Shown piece after piece: positions 36,593-45,315 of a stretch of 64,000 bases of DNA; position 1 is the first letter of the stretch, and the number at the start of each line of letters is the position of its first letter. A program made the position numbers and the translations under genes. The notes below the pieces were generated by a model that saw only the letters and a list, made by a program, of their open reading frames with translations, ran no database searches and was not told where the DNA came from. Source of the DNA: Oceaniferula flava (lineage in GTDB: Bacteria; Verrucomicrobiota; Verrucomicrobiia; Verrucomicrobiales; Akkermansiaceae); assembly GCF_016811075.1 (NCBI RefSeq), contig NZ_JAFBGL010000004.1, positions 124,001-188,000 on the forward strand, given 5' to 3'.

Positions 36593-37189
36593 ATGAAATC
36601 CAGCTCACGCACCGCTTCCCAAGATCGCAAGACCGCGGAGACATCCATCAGCATCGCCATCGACCTCGATGGCACAGGCAGCTCGGACATCTCCACCGGC
36701 ATCCCCTTTTTCGATCACATGCTCACTCTGCTGAGCAAACACAGCTTGATCGATCTCACGGTCAAAGCGGATGGCGATATTGAGGTCGATGGTCACCACA
36801 CCATCGAGGACACCGGCATCGTGTTAGGCGACTGCATTCGCGAGGCTCTCGGCGATAAAAAAGGCATCCGCCGCTACGGCATGTCTTATCTGCCGATGGA
36901 CGAAACCCTGAGCCGCTGCGTGGTTGATCTCAGCAACCGCCCGCACCTCGAATTCCGCGCCCCGGTTTCCACACCGGATGCGCCTAACATGGCCTTCACT
37001 CTGGTCGAAGAATTCTTCCGCGCGGTCACGAACAACCTGCGCGCCAACATCCACGTTGAGCTGCTTTACGGTCGCGACGGCCACCACATCGCTGAGTCGA
37101 TGTTCAAAGCTCTTGCCCGCTCGCTGCGTCAGGCGGTGGAAATTGATCCCCGCGAGACGGGCATCCCCAGCACCAAGGAAGCCCTCTAA
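36593..37189 (+). CDS. hisB: Imidazoleglycerol-phosphate dehydratase
   Basis: 198 residues, the monofunctional form without a histidinol-phosphatase domain. Step six of histidine synthesis: dehydration of imidazoleglycerol phosphate to imidazole-acetol phosphate. The metal-binding motifs are present: G-I-P-F-F-D-H-M-L near residue 38, D-G-H-H-T-I-E-D near 66, and D-G-H-H-I-A-E-S-M-F-K-A near 163. It is followed by hisH after 61 bp on the same strand, so they form part of a histidine operon; the other his genes are not in this window. Confidence 0.97.
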   Translation: MKSSSRTASQDRKTAETSISIAIDLDGTGSSDISTGIPFFDHMLTLLSKHSLIDLTVKADGDIEVDGHHTIEDTGIVLGDCIREALGDKKGIRRYGMSYLPMDETLSRCVVDLSNRPHLEFRAPVSTPDAPNMAFTLVEEFFRAVTNNLRANIHVELLYGRDGHHIAESMFKALARSLRQAVEIDPRETGIPSTKEAL

Positions 37190-37250
37190 CTGGCTGGGCG
37201 GATTGACCTCAATCCGCCGCACTGGCACCCGCCATTTACCTAACAAAATC

Positions 37251-37865
37251 ATGAAAGTTGGTATCGTCGATTACGGCCGCGGCAACATCCGCAGCGTTGA
37301 GAATGCCTTCCTCGCCATCGGCGCGGATGTCTGCCTGATCACCACTCCGGAGGAGCTCGAAGGCATCACCCACCTCGTCGTCCCCGGCCAAGGTGAGTTC
37401 GGCGATTGCGCTGCCAACTTGAAAAAGCAAGGCATGTTCGGTCCTATCCAGGAGTGGGCGGCGGCGGACAAACCTTACCTTGGCATCTGCGTCGGCTATC
37501 AGCTGATATTCGACAGCGGTGAGGAATCGCCGGATGCCGAAGGCCTTGGCATCATGCGCGGCGCGGTCAAACGCTTCCCTGACGTCGGCCTGAAAATCCC
37601 GCATATGGGCTGGAATTCGGTCAAACTCACGGACCCCGGCAACCCACTCTGGAAGGACCTGCCAGACGAGCCATTTTTCTACTTTGTCCACTCCTACTAC
37701 CCAGAGCCGGAGAACCAGGAACACACCGCCGCCATCTGCGACTACGCCCTACCCTTCGCCGCAGCGGTCACCCGTGGCAAACTTATCGCCACCCAGTTCC
37801 ACCCGGAGAAAAGCCAGCACAACGGCCTCCAGCTGCTGAAAAACTTCTGCGCCATCGAGGCGTAA
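37251..37865 (+). CDS. hisH: Imidazole glycerol phosphate synthase glutaminase subunit
   Basis: 204 residues from the ATG at 37251; the long upstream extension in this frame overlaps hisB and is not coding. HisH frees ammonia from glutamine for HisF to build imidazoleglycerol phosphate. The class I glutaminase triad is present: Cys in G-I-C-V-G-Y-Q (the usual motif is G-I-C-L-G-M-Q), and His/Glu in T-Q-F-H-P-E-K-S. V-D-Y-G-R-G-N-I-R-S at the N-terminus and P-H-M-G-W-N in the middle are typical. Confidence 0.97.
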   Translation: MKVGIVDYGRGNIRSVENAFLAIGADVCLITTPEELEGITHLVVPGQGEFGDCAANLKKQGMFGPIQEWAAADKPYLGICVGYQLIFDSGEESPDAEGLGIMRGAVKRFPDVGLKIPHMGWNSVKLTDPGNPLWKDLPDEPFFYFVHSYYPEPENQEHTAAICDYALPFAAAVTRGKLIATQFHPEKSQHNGLQLLKNFCAIEA

Positions 37866-37936
37866 AGAACGACAGCCCTTCCCTCAAAAAACCTCCCATG
37901 CCAGCCGGACAGGTGAGGTTGGAAAAGATCAGCGCA

Positions 37937-39175
37937 TCAATCGCTCCCCTTGTTCAAACTCGGCACAAGGCCCAGCCAGGTGCTGAGGAAACAGACGATC
38001 ACTGCGATATTGAGATAACTCGACGATCCGGTGACGATGGCACCGATTGCACAGCCGTAAGCCACCGCGGCAGCGCCGCCAAAAATGATCCGTCCAGGCA
38101 CCGAGTCGTTGAGGAAAACTCTGGATGCCGGAATAGCGGAAAGCATGAGGGCAGCTCCTCCCATGGCCAGGCCGAGCGGGGCAATAGTCACGCCGGCAAT
38201 CACTAGCAGCAGTCCCACACTCATCACCCCACCCACAGCGAGGGCATCGCGTTTTTCCGCAGGTTTCAGCGCCATCCTCGCCTTGCGATCCTTGAGGATG
38301 ATGAAGTGGCCGAGACCATTGGCAATCCAGCTACCGAAGACGAAAAAGATAAACAGCAGCCCCACCGCCGCCCCCAGAACAGGATGCACCGAACTGAGGA
38401 ATCCGCGCAGGAAACGGAAGGCCACGTAGATCGCGATGATGATGATCCACTGGCTCTTCTCCGAGTATTTCTGGATGAAAAAGACCCACTTGAGATAAAG
38501 CCGATAAAAGAGCGAGCGCGCCTTGTAGGATTCTAACAAACCTGCCCGACCGTATTCCAGCTCCGGGTCGATGCGCAGCGATTCCATGCAGTGCTCCTCC
38601 GCCTTTTTGTAATCGCCACGCTGCAATGCCACCCATCCGGCGTTGGCGTGGGTGAAGGGGTCTTCGGCATCTTTGGCGAGACGTTGGCCGATGGAGTCCT
38701 GCGAGGAATCCAATTTCCCCTGCAACCGCAAAAACAGGCTCAGTAAGTTCTCGGCGGAGGTATCATCAGGATCTAACTCCAGCGCGGTGCGGGCCGCTTC
38801 TTCCCCCTTGGCCCACTGGTTCAGCCCCATGTAGGCGCTGGCCTTGGCTAGCCAGGCTACGCTGAGGTCGGGGTCTTGGGTAGTGGCAGCCTGCGCCACG
38901 GCAAGAGCCTCGGTATCGCGATCCAGTTTGGTGAGGATGATCGCCTTGACCGCGGTGTAGTAAGCGAACTCGGGGGCCAGAGCGATGGCGGCATTGATCG
39001 ATGTCAGGGCCTCCTTTTTCCGACCCGGAATTTCTAACAAATTCCACGCCCGTTGGTAATGCGCCTCGTCGTTGTCAGGGTCATCGCTGAGAACTTCATC
39101 GAGTAAAGCAAGTGCTTCCTCGTAGCGATGATGATCGTGCAGCAGGTCCGCGCGCTGAAGTCTGCCGTCACTCAT
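37937..39175 (-). CDS. TPR protein with several membrane segments
   Basis: 412 residues. Residues about 1-205 hold five to six tetratricopeptide repeats (for example E-A-H-Y-Q-R-A-W-N-L-L, A-W-L-A-K-A-S-A-Y-M-G-L, T-H-A-N-A-G-W-V-A-L-Q-R-G-D). From about 230 on there are five or six hydrophobic segments, so the TPR domain probably faces the cytoplasm. Its ATG overlaps the stop of the TPR-AAA ATPase gene by 4 bp, so the two are coupled and likely act as a membrane-anchored pair. I do not recognise a named family. Confidence 0.75.
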   Translation of the reverse strand: MSDGRLQRADLLHDHHRYEEALALLDEVLSDDPDNDEAHYQRAWNLLEIPGRKKEALTSINAAIALAPEFAYYTAVKAIILTKLDRDTEALAVAQAATTQDPDLSVAWLAKASAYMGLNQWAKGEEAARTALELDPDDTSAENLLSLFLRLQGKLDSSQDSIGQRLAKDAEDPFTHANAGWVALQRGDYKKAEEHCMESLRIDPELEYGRAGLLESYKARSLFYRLYLKWVFFIQKYSEKSQWIIIIAIYVAFRFLRGFLSSVHPVLGAAVGLLFIFFVFGSWIANGLGHFIILKDRKARMALKPAEKRDALAVGGVMSVGLLLVIAGVTIAPLGLAMGGAALMLSAIPASRVFLNDSVPGRIIFGGAAAVAYGCAIGAIVTGSSSYLNIAVIVCFLSTWLGLVPSLNKGSD

Positions 39176-40548
39176 TTCTTCAATCCCATGAACTCCAACA
39201 CATCGTCATAAAACCCGCTCTGATTGGCGTAGAGCGCGTAGTTTTTAGCACTCTCGAACCATTTGCGCGTGGAGGGCTTCACCTTCTTGGCCGCCTTCAC
39301 CAGATCCTTGCCAGTGATCGGCACGATCTTCCCCTGCTTCATCGCCTCTTCGAGCTTGGACTCGGTGGCGTGATCAAAAACGGCGGTGATGTCGGCGCCG
39401 GAAAAGCCATCGGTTTTCTTCGCCAAAGCGGTCTCATCCAGCGAGACCACAGGTTTGTCTTTGGAGTGGATTTTGACGATCTCCTCACGTGCCACCTGAT
39501 CCGGCGGCGGCACGAAGATGAGTCGGTCAAAGCGTCCGGGACGCAGGAAGGCGCTATCGAGATGCCACGGTGCATTGGTGGCACCGAGCACGAGCACACC
39601 TTCGTTGTTCGCCTCGGCCCCATCGAGCTCGGCGAGGAATTGGTTGATCAAGGTTCTGCCGGCCGAGCCCTTGAGGTCACGTCGGTCAGCCGCCAGGGCA
39701 TCGATTTCATCGAAGAACAAAACCGACGGCGCATACTTGCGCGCCAACTCAAAAATCTTGTGCAGCTTGTGCTCGCTCTCACCGATGTACATGTCCAGCA
39801 CCTGGTGCAGACCGATGGAGAAAAAGTTCGCCTTGATCTCTCCGGCCGTCGCGCGGCTGAGCAAGGTTTTGCCACAGCCGGGAGGGCCATACATCAGCAC
39901 GCCACCGCCGGCTTTTTTACCATAGGCCTTGAACAGATCCGGGTTCTTCAGCGGGTGGATGATCTTCATGCGGATATCCTCCTTCACCTGCTCCATGCCG
40001 CCGACGTCTTTGAACGCGACATCGGTGTTGATTTTGAATTCAAGCTCCAGCTCGCGAGCGGCCACACCATCGAGCCCTTCCAGGCCGCCGGAGTCCTGCC
40101 AGTTTTCCTCGTGCAGCTGACCATCGCTGGTCATGGCCGTGCGCTTGCCAGTGCCACCTGAGCGGATGATTTTTTCTAACAAATTATCATTTTCCAGACT
40201 GGCATCCAGCGACACCGCACGGTCGTAACTCGCACGCGCATCCTTGCCGTCGCCCTCCTTGAGTTGCAGTCGGGCTAACAAAATCCAAGCCGCCGCGCAG
40301 TCGGGCGCTTGCTGGGTCACGGTTTCCACTCTCAGCACCGCCTCAGACGTCCGGCCTTCCAGATCGATCAAATGCGCAATCCGCACCATCGCATCGGTAT
40401 TCCCCGGCTCCAGACTAAGCACGTGATCGTAAGCTGCGCGGGCGTCGGCGAGCTCGAACTCATCTTCGTAGGCCTTGGCCACCAGAAGAAGGAGCGGCAC
40501 ATTATCCGGCGATGCCGCCAGCGCTGCCTTGAGAGATTCTAAATCCAT
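39172..40548 (-). CDS. AAA ATPase with N-terminal TPR repeats
   Basis: 458 residues from the ATG at 40548. About 1-120 are TPR-like repeats. A single classical AAA module follows: G-G-M-E-Q-V-K-E (183-190), Walker A G-P-P-G-C-G-K-T at 221-228, Walker B F-F-D-E-I-D at 278-283 and the arginine fingers in R-P-G-R-F-D-R near 336-342. It resembles the D1/D2 modules of Cdc48/spastin-type remodelers. No protease domain is present. The coupled TPR-membrane gene implies a partner at the inner membrane. Substrate unknown. Confidence 0.85.
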   Translation of the reverse strand: MDLESLKAALAASPDNVPLLLLVAKAYEDEFELADARAAYDHVLSLEPGNTDAMVRIAHLIDLEGRTSEAVLRVETVTQQAPDCAAAWILLARLQLKEGDGKDARASYDRAVSLDASLENDNLLEKIIRSGGTGKRTAMTSDGQLHEENWQDSGGLEGLDGVAARELELEFKINTDVAFKDVGGMEQVKEDIRMKIIHPLKNPDLFKAYGKKAGGGVLMYGPPGCGKTLLSRATAGEIKANFFSIGLHQVLDMYIGESEHKLHKIFELARKYAPSVLFFDEIDALAADRRDLKGSAGRTLINQFLAELDGAEANNEGVLVLGATNAPWHLDSAFLRPGRFDRLIFVPPPDQVAREEIVKIHSKDKPVVSLDETALAKKTDGFSGADITAVFDHATESKLEEAMKQGKIVPITGKDLVKAAKKVKPSTRKWFESAKNYALYANQSGFYDDVLEFMGLKK

Positions 40549-40834
40549 GAACGTAAGAAAAGCGGAACGCTGCGGCGAAGCAAAGAGTAAAAACAACCGA
40601 TCCGTCACCCGTCACCAAAAAGAGAAAGTGAGGTCGCAGGGAGCCTGTCATCATTCCGGCAGCGGAAAAACTCGGCCCCATTGCGTGGCATATCGTTCCT
40701 TTGCTTAACAAAAAGTTAGAAATCGGCACAGCCTCAGGATTTTTGCCATTTCCCACGGCTCCCGTTTCAAGTAGTTATACTAGGGTAAAGTCTCAGTTTA
40801 TGACGACTGATATCTAACAACACCCTGTGTTCCC

Positions 40835-42619
40835 ATGCTTCACTCACTCCACTTTTCGCCCGGCCGATTCCTCACCTGCCTCTCGCTGAGTCTCTCCTTG
40901 GCCAGCCCCGCATTGGCGGTCAAAGACGAGACAAACCAAGGCCGCTGGGAAACACCCGCGAAGGAAGGACCGGACGCCGAAGTCCCCGGCTTTCTCATCA
41001 ACATGGGCCCCACCGGCGCGCGCGGCATTCTCAAGGAGAGTTCCTACATCGTAAAATACATCTTCAAGAAATCACCAGCCGCCGGGGTGCTGGAAATCGA
41101 GGACGAGGTCTACGGCGCCGATGGTAAAAAGTTTGGCTCGCACGTCTTTGGCGGCACCAACATCAATCGCGGCCTCGAGGGACCTCTGCAGGACCTCGGA
41201 CTGGCAATCGAGGACAGCGAGGGCGAGGACGGCGTGCTGGAACTGATGGTGAAACGTGGCGGCGAGAAACTCAAGGTGCAGGTGCAGCTGGAACAGCTCG
41301 GGCGCTTTGCCGATAGCTTTCCGGTCGATTGCCCGAAAACCAAAATCCTGCAAGAGCGCGCGCTGAAGTATCTGGTCGATCACCCTGGCGGGCTCGATTC
41401 CCAAGGCCGCTGCGTGGCCACCCTCGCCATGATTGCCTCGGACGATTCCAAAATCTCCCGCGTTGGCAAGAAGATGGCCCTCGATTGGAACAAACCTTAC
41501 GACGACGGCACCTGGTCCTGGCACCTCGGCTTCCAGGGCATCGCACTGAGTGAATATCATCTGCTCACTGGCGACCGTAAAGTGCTCAGCACCCTGGACA
41601 AAACCCTGGACCTCCTGGAAGGCGCCCAGTGGAAAAGCCCGATCAATCACGTCAACCGCGAGAAAATGAAGAACCCGGCGTCCAAGGAAGAAGTCGACCG
41701 CGCCCAGAACCTCTACTCCGGTGGCTTTGGCCACGCCCCCTACAACGTCATCGTCAAACGTGGTGGTGGTGGCTACGGCCCGATGCAGTGGCCCACCTGC
41801 CTGGCGCTGATGACCTGGCAACTGGCTGAAGACTGCGGACTGGAATACGATCCCACCAGCCGCGAGCGCAGCTACCAATTTCTCGAAAACGGAACCACCG
41901 ATGGAGGAAAAGTCGCCTACGGTGGCGAGTTCACCCTCAACAATGGTGTGGTCGATCCGAAGCAATGGAAAAAAAACACCGCCCACAAGTTCTCCCACAA
42001 ATCTGGCCTGGCTTACCAAGTGCACCAGCTGTCACCCGAGCGCAAAGGCTCGAAGAAGGCGATGAAGCTGCACCTTTCCAACATCGATGCCGCGTACAGA
42101 GACATGGCCGATGGCCACGCCTGCGGACTGATGGGCTTCACCTGGGGTCTCGCCGGTGTCTACGCCTCGGATGATCGTAAGCTGAAAGAGAAAATCACCG
42201 ATTACTACAAGGCCTACTGGAACATGGCGCGTTGTCACGGCAGCGATTCCTACGTAGTGCTGCCTAATCGCGACTATGCCGATGGCTCCTACTACCGAAA
42301 GAACATCCGCACCCACACCACCGCCGCCATGGCATTCATCTACAGCTTTTCCTCGCCGAAACTCCGCGTGCACGGTGTCGATGGATCGGAAGCTCCCAAG
42401 GTGGTAGAGAAAGCCAAAACACCCGATAACCCATACCGCACCTTCACCAATGCGGAAGGCACCGGCAGCTTCGTCGGCAGCCTAATGATCTTCGATCACC
42501 GCGGTGGCATCGTCCGCATCCGCAAGCGCAATGGCAGTGTGGTGGATGTCGATTTCAACGATCTCAGCGAAAAAGACCAGGAATACCTGAGAGCCTACTA
42601 CTACGCCAACCGCGACTGA
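40835..42619 (+). CDS. Exported DUF6288-like protein with a PDZ-like N-terminus and a C-terminal SHD1-like domain
   Basis: 594 residues with a signal peptide (about 1-28). Residues about 50-150 look like a PDZ domain (G-P-T-G-A-R-G near 59, then I-F-K-K-S-P-A-A-G-V-L). The centre has (alpha/alpha)-barrel type repeats (D-G-T-W-S-W-H-L-G-F-Q-G). Residues about 535-590 match an SHD1 module (R-T-F-T-N-A-E-G, D-V-D-F-N-D-L-S-E-K-D-Q). This architecture fits DUF6288 family proteins of Planctomycetes and Verrucomicrobia. No enzyme activity is proven. It ends at a bidirectional terminator shared with ilvC. Confidence 0.65.
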   Translation: MLHSLHFSPGRFLTCLSLSLSLASPALAVKDETNQGRWETPAKEGPDAEVPGFLINMGPTGARGILKESSYIVKYIFKKSPAAGVLEIEDEVYGADGKKFGSHVFGGTNINRGLEGPLQDLGLAIEDSEGEDGVLELMVKRGGEKLKVQVQLEQLGRFADSFPVDCPKTKILQERALKYLVDHPGGLDSQGRCVATLAMIASDDSKISRVGKKMALDWNKPYDDGTWSWHLGFQGIALSEYHLLTGDRKVLSTLDKTLDLLEGAQWKSPINHVNREKMKNPASKEEVDRAQNLYSGGFGHAPYNVIVKRGGGGYGPMQWPTCLALMTWQLAEDCGLEYDPTSRERSYQFLENGTTDGGKVAYGGEFTLNNGVVDPKQWKKNTAHKFSHKSGLAYQVHQLSPERKGSKKAMKLHLSNIDAAYRDMADGHACGLMGFTWGLAGVYASDDRKLKEKITDYYKAYWNMARCHGSDSYVVLPNRDYADGSYYRKNIRTHTTAAMAFIYSFSSPKLRVHGVDGSEAPKVVEKAKTPDNPYRTFTNAEGTGSFVGSLMIFDHRGGIVRIRKRNGSVVDVDFNDLSEKDQEYLRAYYYANRD

Positions 42620-42680
42620 TCCGCCGGGAGCCTAGTGGAAAATCAGCTGGACGCACCGGTCAGCTATCATGCGGCGGCAC

Positions 42681-42713
42681 AAAAAAAGGGAGCCCGTTTC
42701 CGGACTCCCTTTT
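42681..42713. terminator. Bidirectional terminator between the DUF6288-like gene and ilvC
   Basis: Arms 42687-42696 and 42701-42710 (AGGGAGCCCG with CGGACTCCCT, one mismatch) enclose TTTC. Seven A precede and four T follow, so the hairpin ends ilvC transcripts on the minus strand and weakly those of the plus-strand gene. Confidence 0.85.
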
Positions 42714-42740
42714 GATATTCAGTGAGGCGAAGCCTGATCG

Positions 42741-44210
42741 TTAGATGGCTTTCATTCCGTCCATGGCGGAGCGGAGTTCTTCGCCGACGACTTCCACCCA
42801 GTGGGTGCGGATTTCTTCGTTGACGGCCACCAGCAGGCGGTTGTCCACGGCGTTGTCGTCCATGTCGAGGCCTTTGCCAATGACGCTGGTGTCGATGTCC
42901 TTCATGAAGTCTTCAAGAAGTGGCACCGCAGCGTGGGCGAAGAGGTAGCAGCCGTATTCGGCGGTGTCGGAAATGATGCTGTTCATTTCGTAGAGCTTCT
43001 TACGGGCGATGGTGTTGGCGATGAGTGGAGTCTCGTGCAGGGACTCGTAGTAGGCGGACTCAGGCTCGATGCCGGCTTCCACCATGCACTCGAAGGCGAG
43101 TTCCACACCGGCGCGCACCATGGCGACCATGAGGATGCCTTTATCGAAGTATTCCTGCTCCGAGATGTCGCCGGCGCCTTCGGTTTTTTCAAATTCGGTC
43201 TGGCCGGTCTGCTCACGCCAGGTGAGGAGGTTTTTGTCGTCGTTGGCCCAGTCTTCCATCATGGTGCTGGAGAAGGTGCCGTCGATGATGTCGTCCATGT
43301 GTTTTTCAAACAACGGACGCATGATGTCCTTGAGGTCCTCGGAGAGTTCGAAAGCCTTGATCTTGGCAGGGTTGGAAAGACGGTCCATCATGTTGGTGAT
43401 ACCACCGTGCTTGAGAGCCTCGGTGATGGTTTCCCAACCGTATTGGATGAATTTCACGGCGTAGGCAGGATCGATGCCTTCGCTCTTCATCTTGTCGTAG
43501 CAAAGCAGTGCACCAGCCTGGAGAAGGCCGCAGAGGATGGTCTGCTCGCCCATGAGGTCGGACTTCACTTCAGCAACGAAGGATGACTCGAGCACGCCGG
43601 CACGGTGACCGCCTTGAGCGACACAGAGAGCCTTGGCAATTTCCAGTCCGTCACCGTTAGGATCGTTCTCGCCGTGGCAGGCGATCAGTGTTGGGACACC
43701 GAAGCCGCGCTTGTATTCCTCGCGCACCTCGGAGCCGGGAGACTTGGGAGCCACCATGATCACGGTGAGGTCCTTACGGATTTCAACACCTTCTTCCACG
43801 ATGTTGAAACCGTGGGCGTAGGAAAAGACAGCACCTTCCTTCATGTGGGGGATCACCGAGGCGACCACAGCGGTGTGCTGCTTGTCCGGGGTGAGGTTCA
43901 TCACGATGTCGGCGGTAGGAAGCATTTCCTCGTAGGTGCCGACGGCAAAGCCATTCTCGCTGGCGTTCAGGAACGACTGGCGTTTTTCCTCAATCGCCGC
44001 ACCGCGCAGAGTGTAGGAAACGTCGAGACCGCTGTCGCGCATGTTCAGGCCTTGGTTCAAACCCTGGGCGCCGCAACCGACGATGACGATCTTCTTGCCT
44101 TTGGCAGCTTCCACGCCGTCGGCGAATTCGGAGGCGTCCATGAAGCGGCAGGTGCCAAGCTCATCGAGCTGGCGGCGGAGTGGCAGAGTGTTGAAGTAGT
44201 TCTGGCTCAT
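42741..44210 (-). CDS. ilvC: Ketol-acid reductoisomerase, long (class II) form
   Basis: 489 residues. It converts acetolactate to dihydroxyisovalerate in valine and leucine synthesis (and the isoleucine homologue) using NADPH and Mg2+. The nucleotide motif [11 protein letters not shown] is near residues 39-49. The duplicated C-terminal knotted domain explains the length, about 150 residues longer than the class I enzymes of most bacteria and like the E. coli and plant enzymes. It is monocistronic with a terminator downstream. The leader has no SD. Confidence 0.97.
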   Translation of the reverse strand: MSQNYFNTLPLRRQLDELGTCRFMDASEFADGVEAAKGKKIVIVGCGAQGLNQGLNMRDSGLDVSYTLRGAAIEEKRQSFLNASENGFAVGTYEEMLPTADIVMNLTPDKQHTAVVASVIPHMKEGAVFSYAHGFNIVEEGVEIRKDLTVIMVAPKSPGSEVREEYKRGFGVPTLIACHGENDPNGDGLEIAKALCVAQGGHRAGVLESSFVAEVKSDLMGEQTILCGLLQAGALLCYDKMKSEGIDPAYAVKFIQYGWETITEALKHGGITNMMDRLSNPAKIKAFELSEDLKDIMRPLFEKHMDDIIDGTFSSTMMEDWANDDKNLLTWREQTGQTEFEKTEGAGDISEQEYFDKGILMVAMVRAGVELAFECMVEAGIEPESAYYESLHETPLIANTIARKKLYEMNSIISDTAEYGCYLFAHAAVPLLEDFMKDIDTSVIGKGLDMDDNAVDNRLLVAVNEEIRTHWVEVVGEELRSAMDGMKAI

Positions 44211-44320
44211 TGTATTAGTTGTTGATGATAAAAATTAGGGGGTGCGGGCGCAGTGCATAGCCTCTGGAGACGGACATTCAAGCCTAGATCGTGTCTTTGT
44301 AGGTCATTCCTGACTCCTGA

Positions 44321-44557
44321 CTACTCAGCCACCTTCACGCGGATACGGCTACCGGCGATGGTCTTGTCGTTCAGATTTTTAATCGCAAAGCGTGCATGCT
44401 TCACATTGTCCATCTCTACAAAACCAAAGCCCTTGGAGCCTCCGCTTTGTTTATCCATCACCAGGTCACACGATTTCACTTCACCAAACGGGGTAAATAG
44501 ATCTTTGATTTCAGATTCCGTGGTGCTGCGCGATAGGTTTCTAATGATGATTTTCAT
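44321..44557 (-). CDS. RRM RNA-binding protein
   Basis: 78 residues, a single RNA-recognition motif with the typical RNP-2 (I-I-I-R-N-L) and RNP-1 (K-G-F-G-F-V-E-M) signatures and no extra domain. Short RRM proteins of this size occur in cyanobacteria and PVC bacteria and are often cold-induced RNA chaperones. It lies upstream of ilvC on the same strand, 110 bp away, and may be transcribed separately. Confidence 0.92.
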   Translation of the reverse strand: MKIIIRNLSRSTTESEIKDLFTPFGEVKSCDLVMDKQSGGSKGFGFVEMDNVKHARFAIKNLNDKTIAGSRIRVKVAE

Positions 44558-44722
44558 AGACCGATAAGCTAGCAGGGCACGGCGAAGTCAATCCGATTAT
44601 GATCGAGGCCCAATCTCCAATTTTTAAAATCGAACAAGCGATTTTTATTCACCAATGCCAAAAACTCAAAGCGTCACCTTTTGCTTCCCGCATCCAGGTG
44701 ATCCAGGCAAGGTGATAGGGTG

Positions 44723-45160
44723 ATGAAACATTTGATATTCTCAGGATCGTTTGCAACCGCAATCCTCATGCTGACCTCCTCGGGTTCGGTTTCCCTGTCA
44801 TGGCCAAAATCGATGAAACCCGTCACCTACACCGGCCGGGTGATCAACGAACGAACCGGCAAGGGTGTCGCCGGCGCGGAAGTCCAGCTCATGAGGTCTC
44901 ATGCCAAGTATGCTAAAAGTATGATAGGGGACTGGGCGGTGATGGGATATCCAGAACGTCTCGGTAAGTTCCGGACGGATAAGAACGGCCATTTCATCGC
45001 AACCACGAAGTCTGGCTACGCCACCACCGCACGAGCGACTTCAGGTGACCTCAGCGGCCATATCGGAACCGCCGACCAAAATCACTCCGATTTAAAACGG
45101 TTACCCAATCATTTCGACATCCAGATCCAGCCGCAGAAATACACCGTGATCAAACCCTGA
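44723..45160 (+). CDS. Small exported protein with a carboxypeptidase-regulatory-like module
   Basis: 145 residues from the ATG at 44723 (a GTG lies three bases before). A hydrophobic N-terminus (about 5-25) suggests export. The rest begins Y-T-G-R-V-I-N-E-R-T-G-K-G-V-A-G-A-E-V, the pattern of a CarbopepD_reg-like (prealbumin-like) domain, with G-K-F-R-T-D-K-N-G-H-F as a later strand. The protein is short and basic. No partner is adjacent apart from the Sel1-PDZ gene 155 bp downstream on the same strand. Function unknown. Confidence 0.65.
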   Translation: MKHLIFSGSFATAILMLTSSGSVSLSWPKSMKPVTYTGRVINERTGKGVAGAEVQLMRSHAKYAKSMIGDWAVMGYPERLGKFRTDKNGHFIATTKSGYATTARATSGDLSGHIGTADQNHSDLKRLPNHFDIQIQPQKYTVIKP

Positions 45161-45315
45161 TGTGCACTGGCAGGGAGCTTTTCATCATTGATCCACTGAA
45201 CGACGACCTGCCCCTTATTCCATCGGGTCAACTGACACCGCAGCGCTGTCATCAACTACTCAGCGAGAAATAGCGAATTGACAGGCTCCGTGCGATTAAA
45301 CTAACAACGTATGTT

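Noticed and set aside
36924-37250. Upstream extension of the hisH frame
   Set aside because: It lies inside hisB in another frame; HisH begins at the ATG at 37251.
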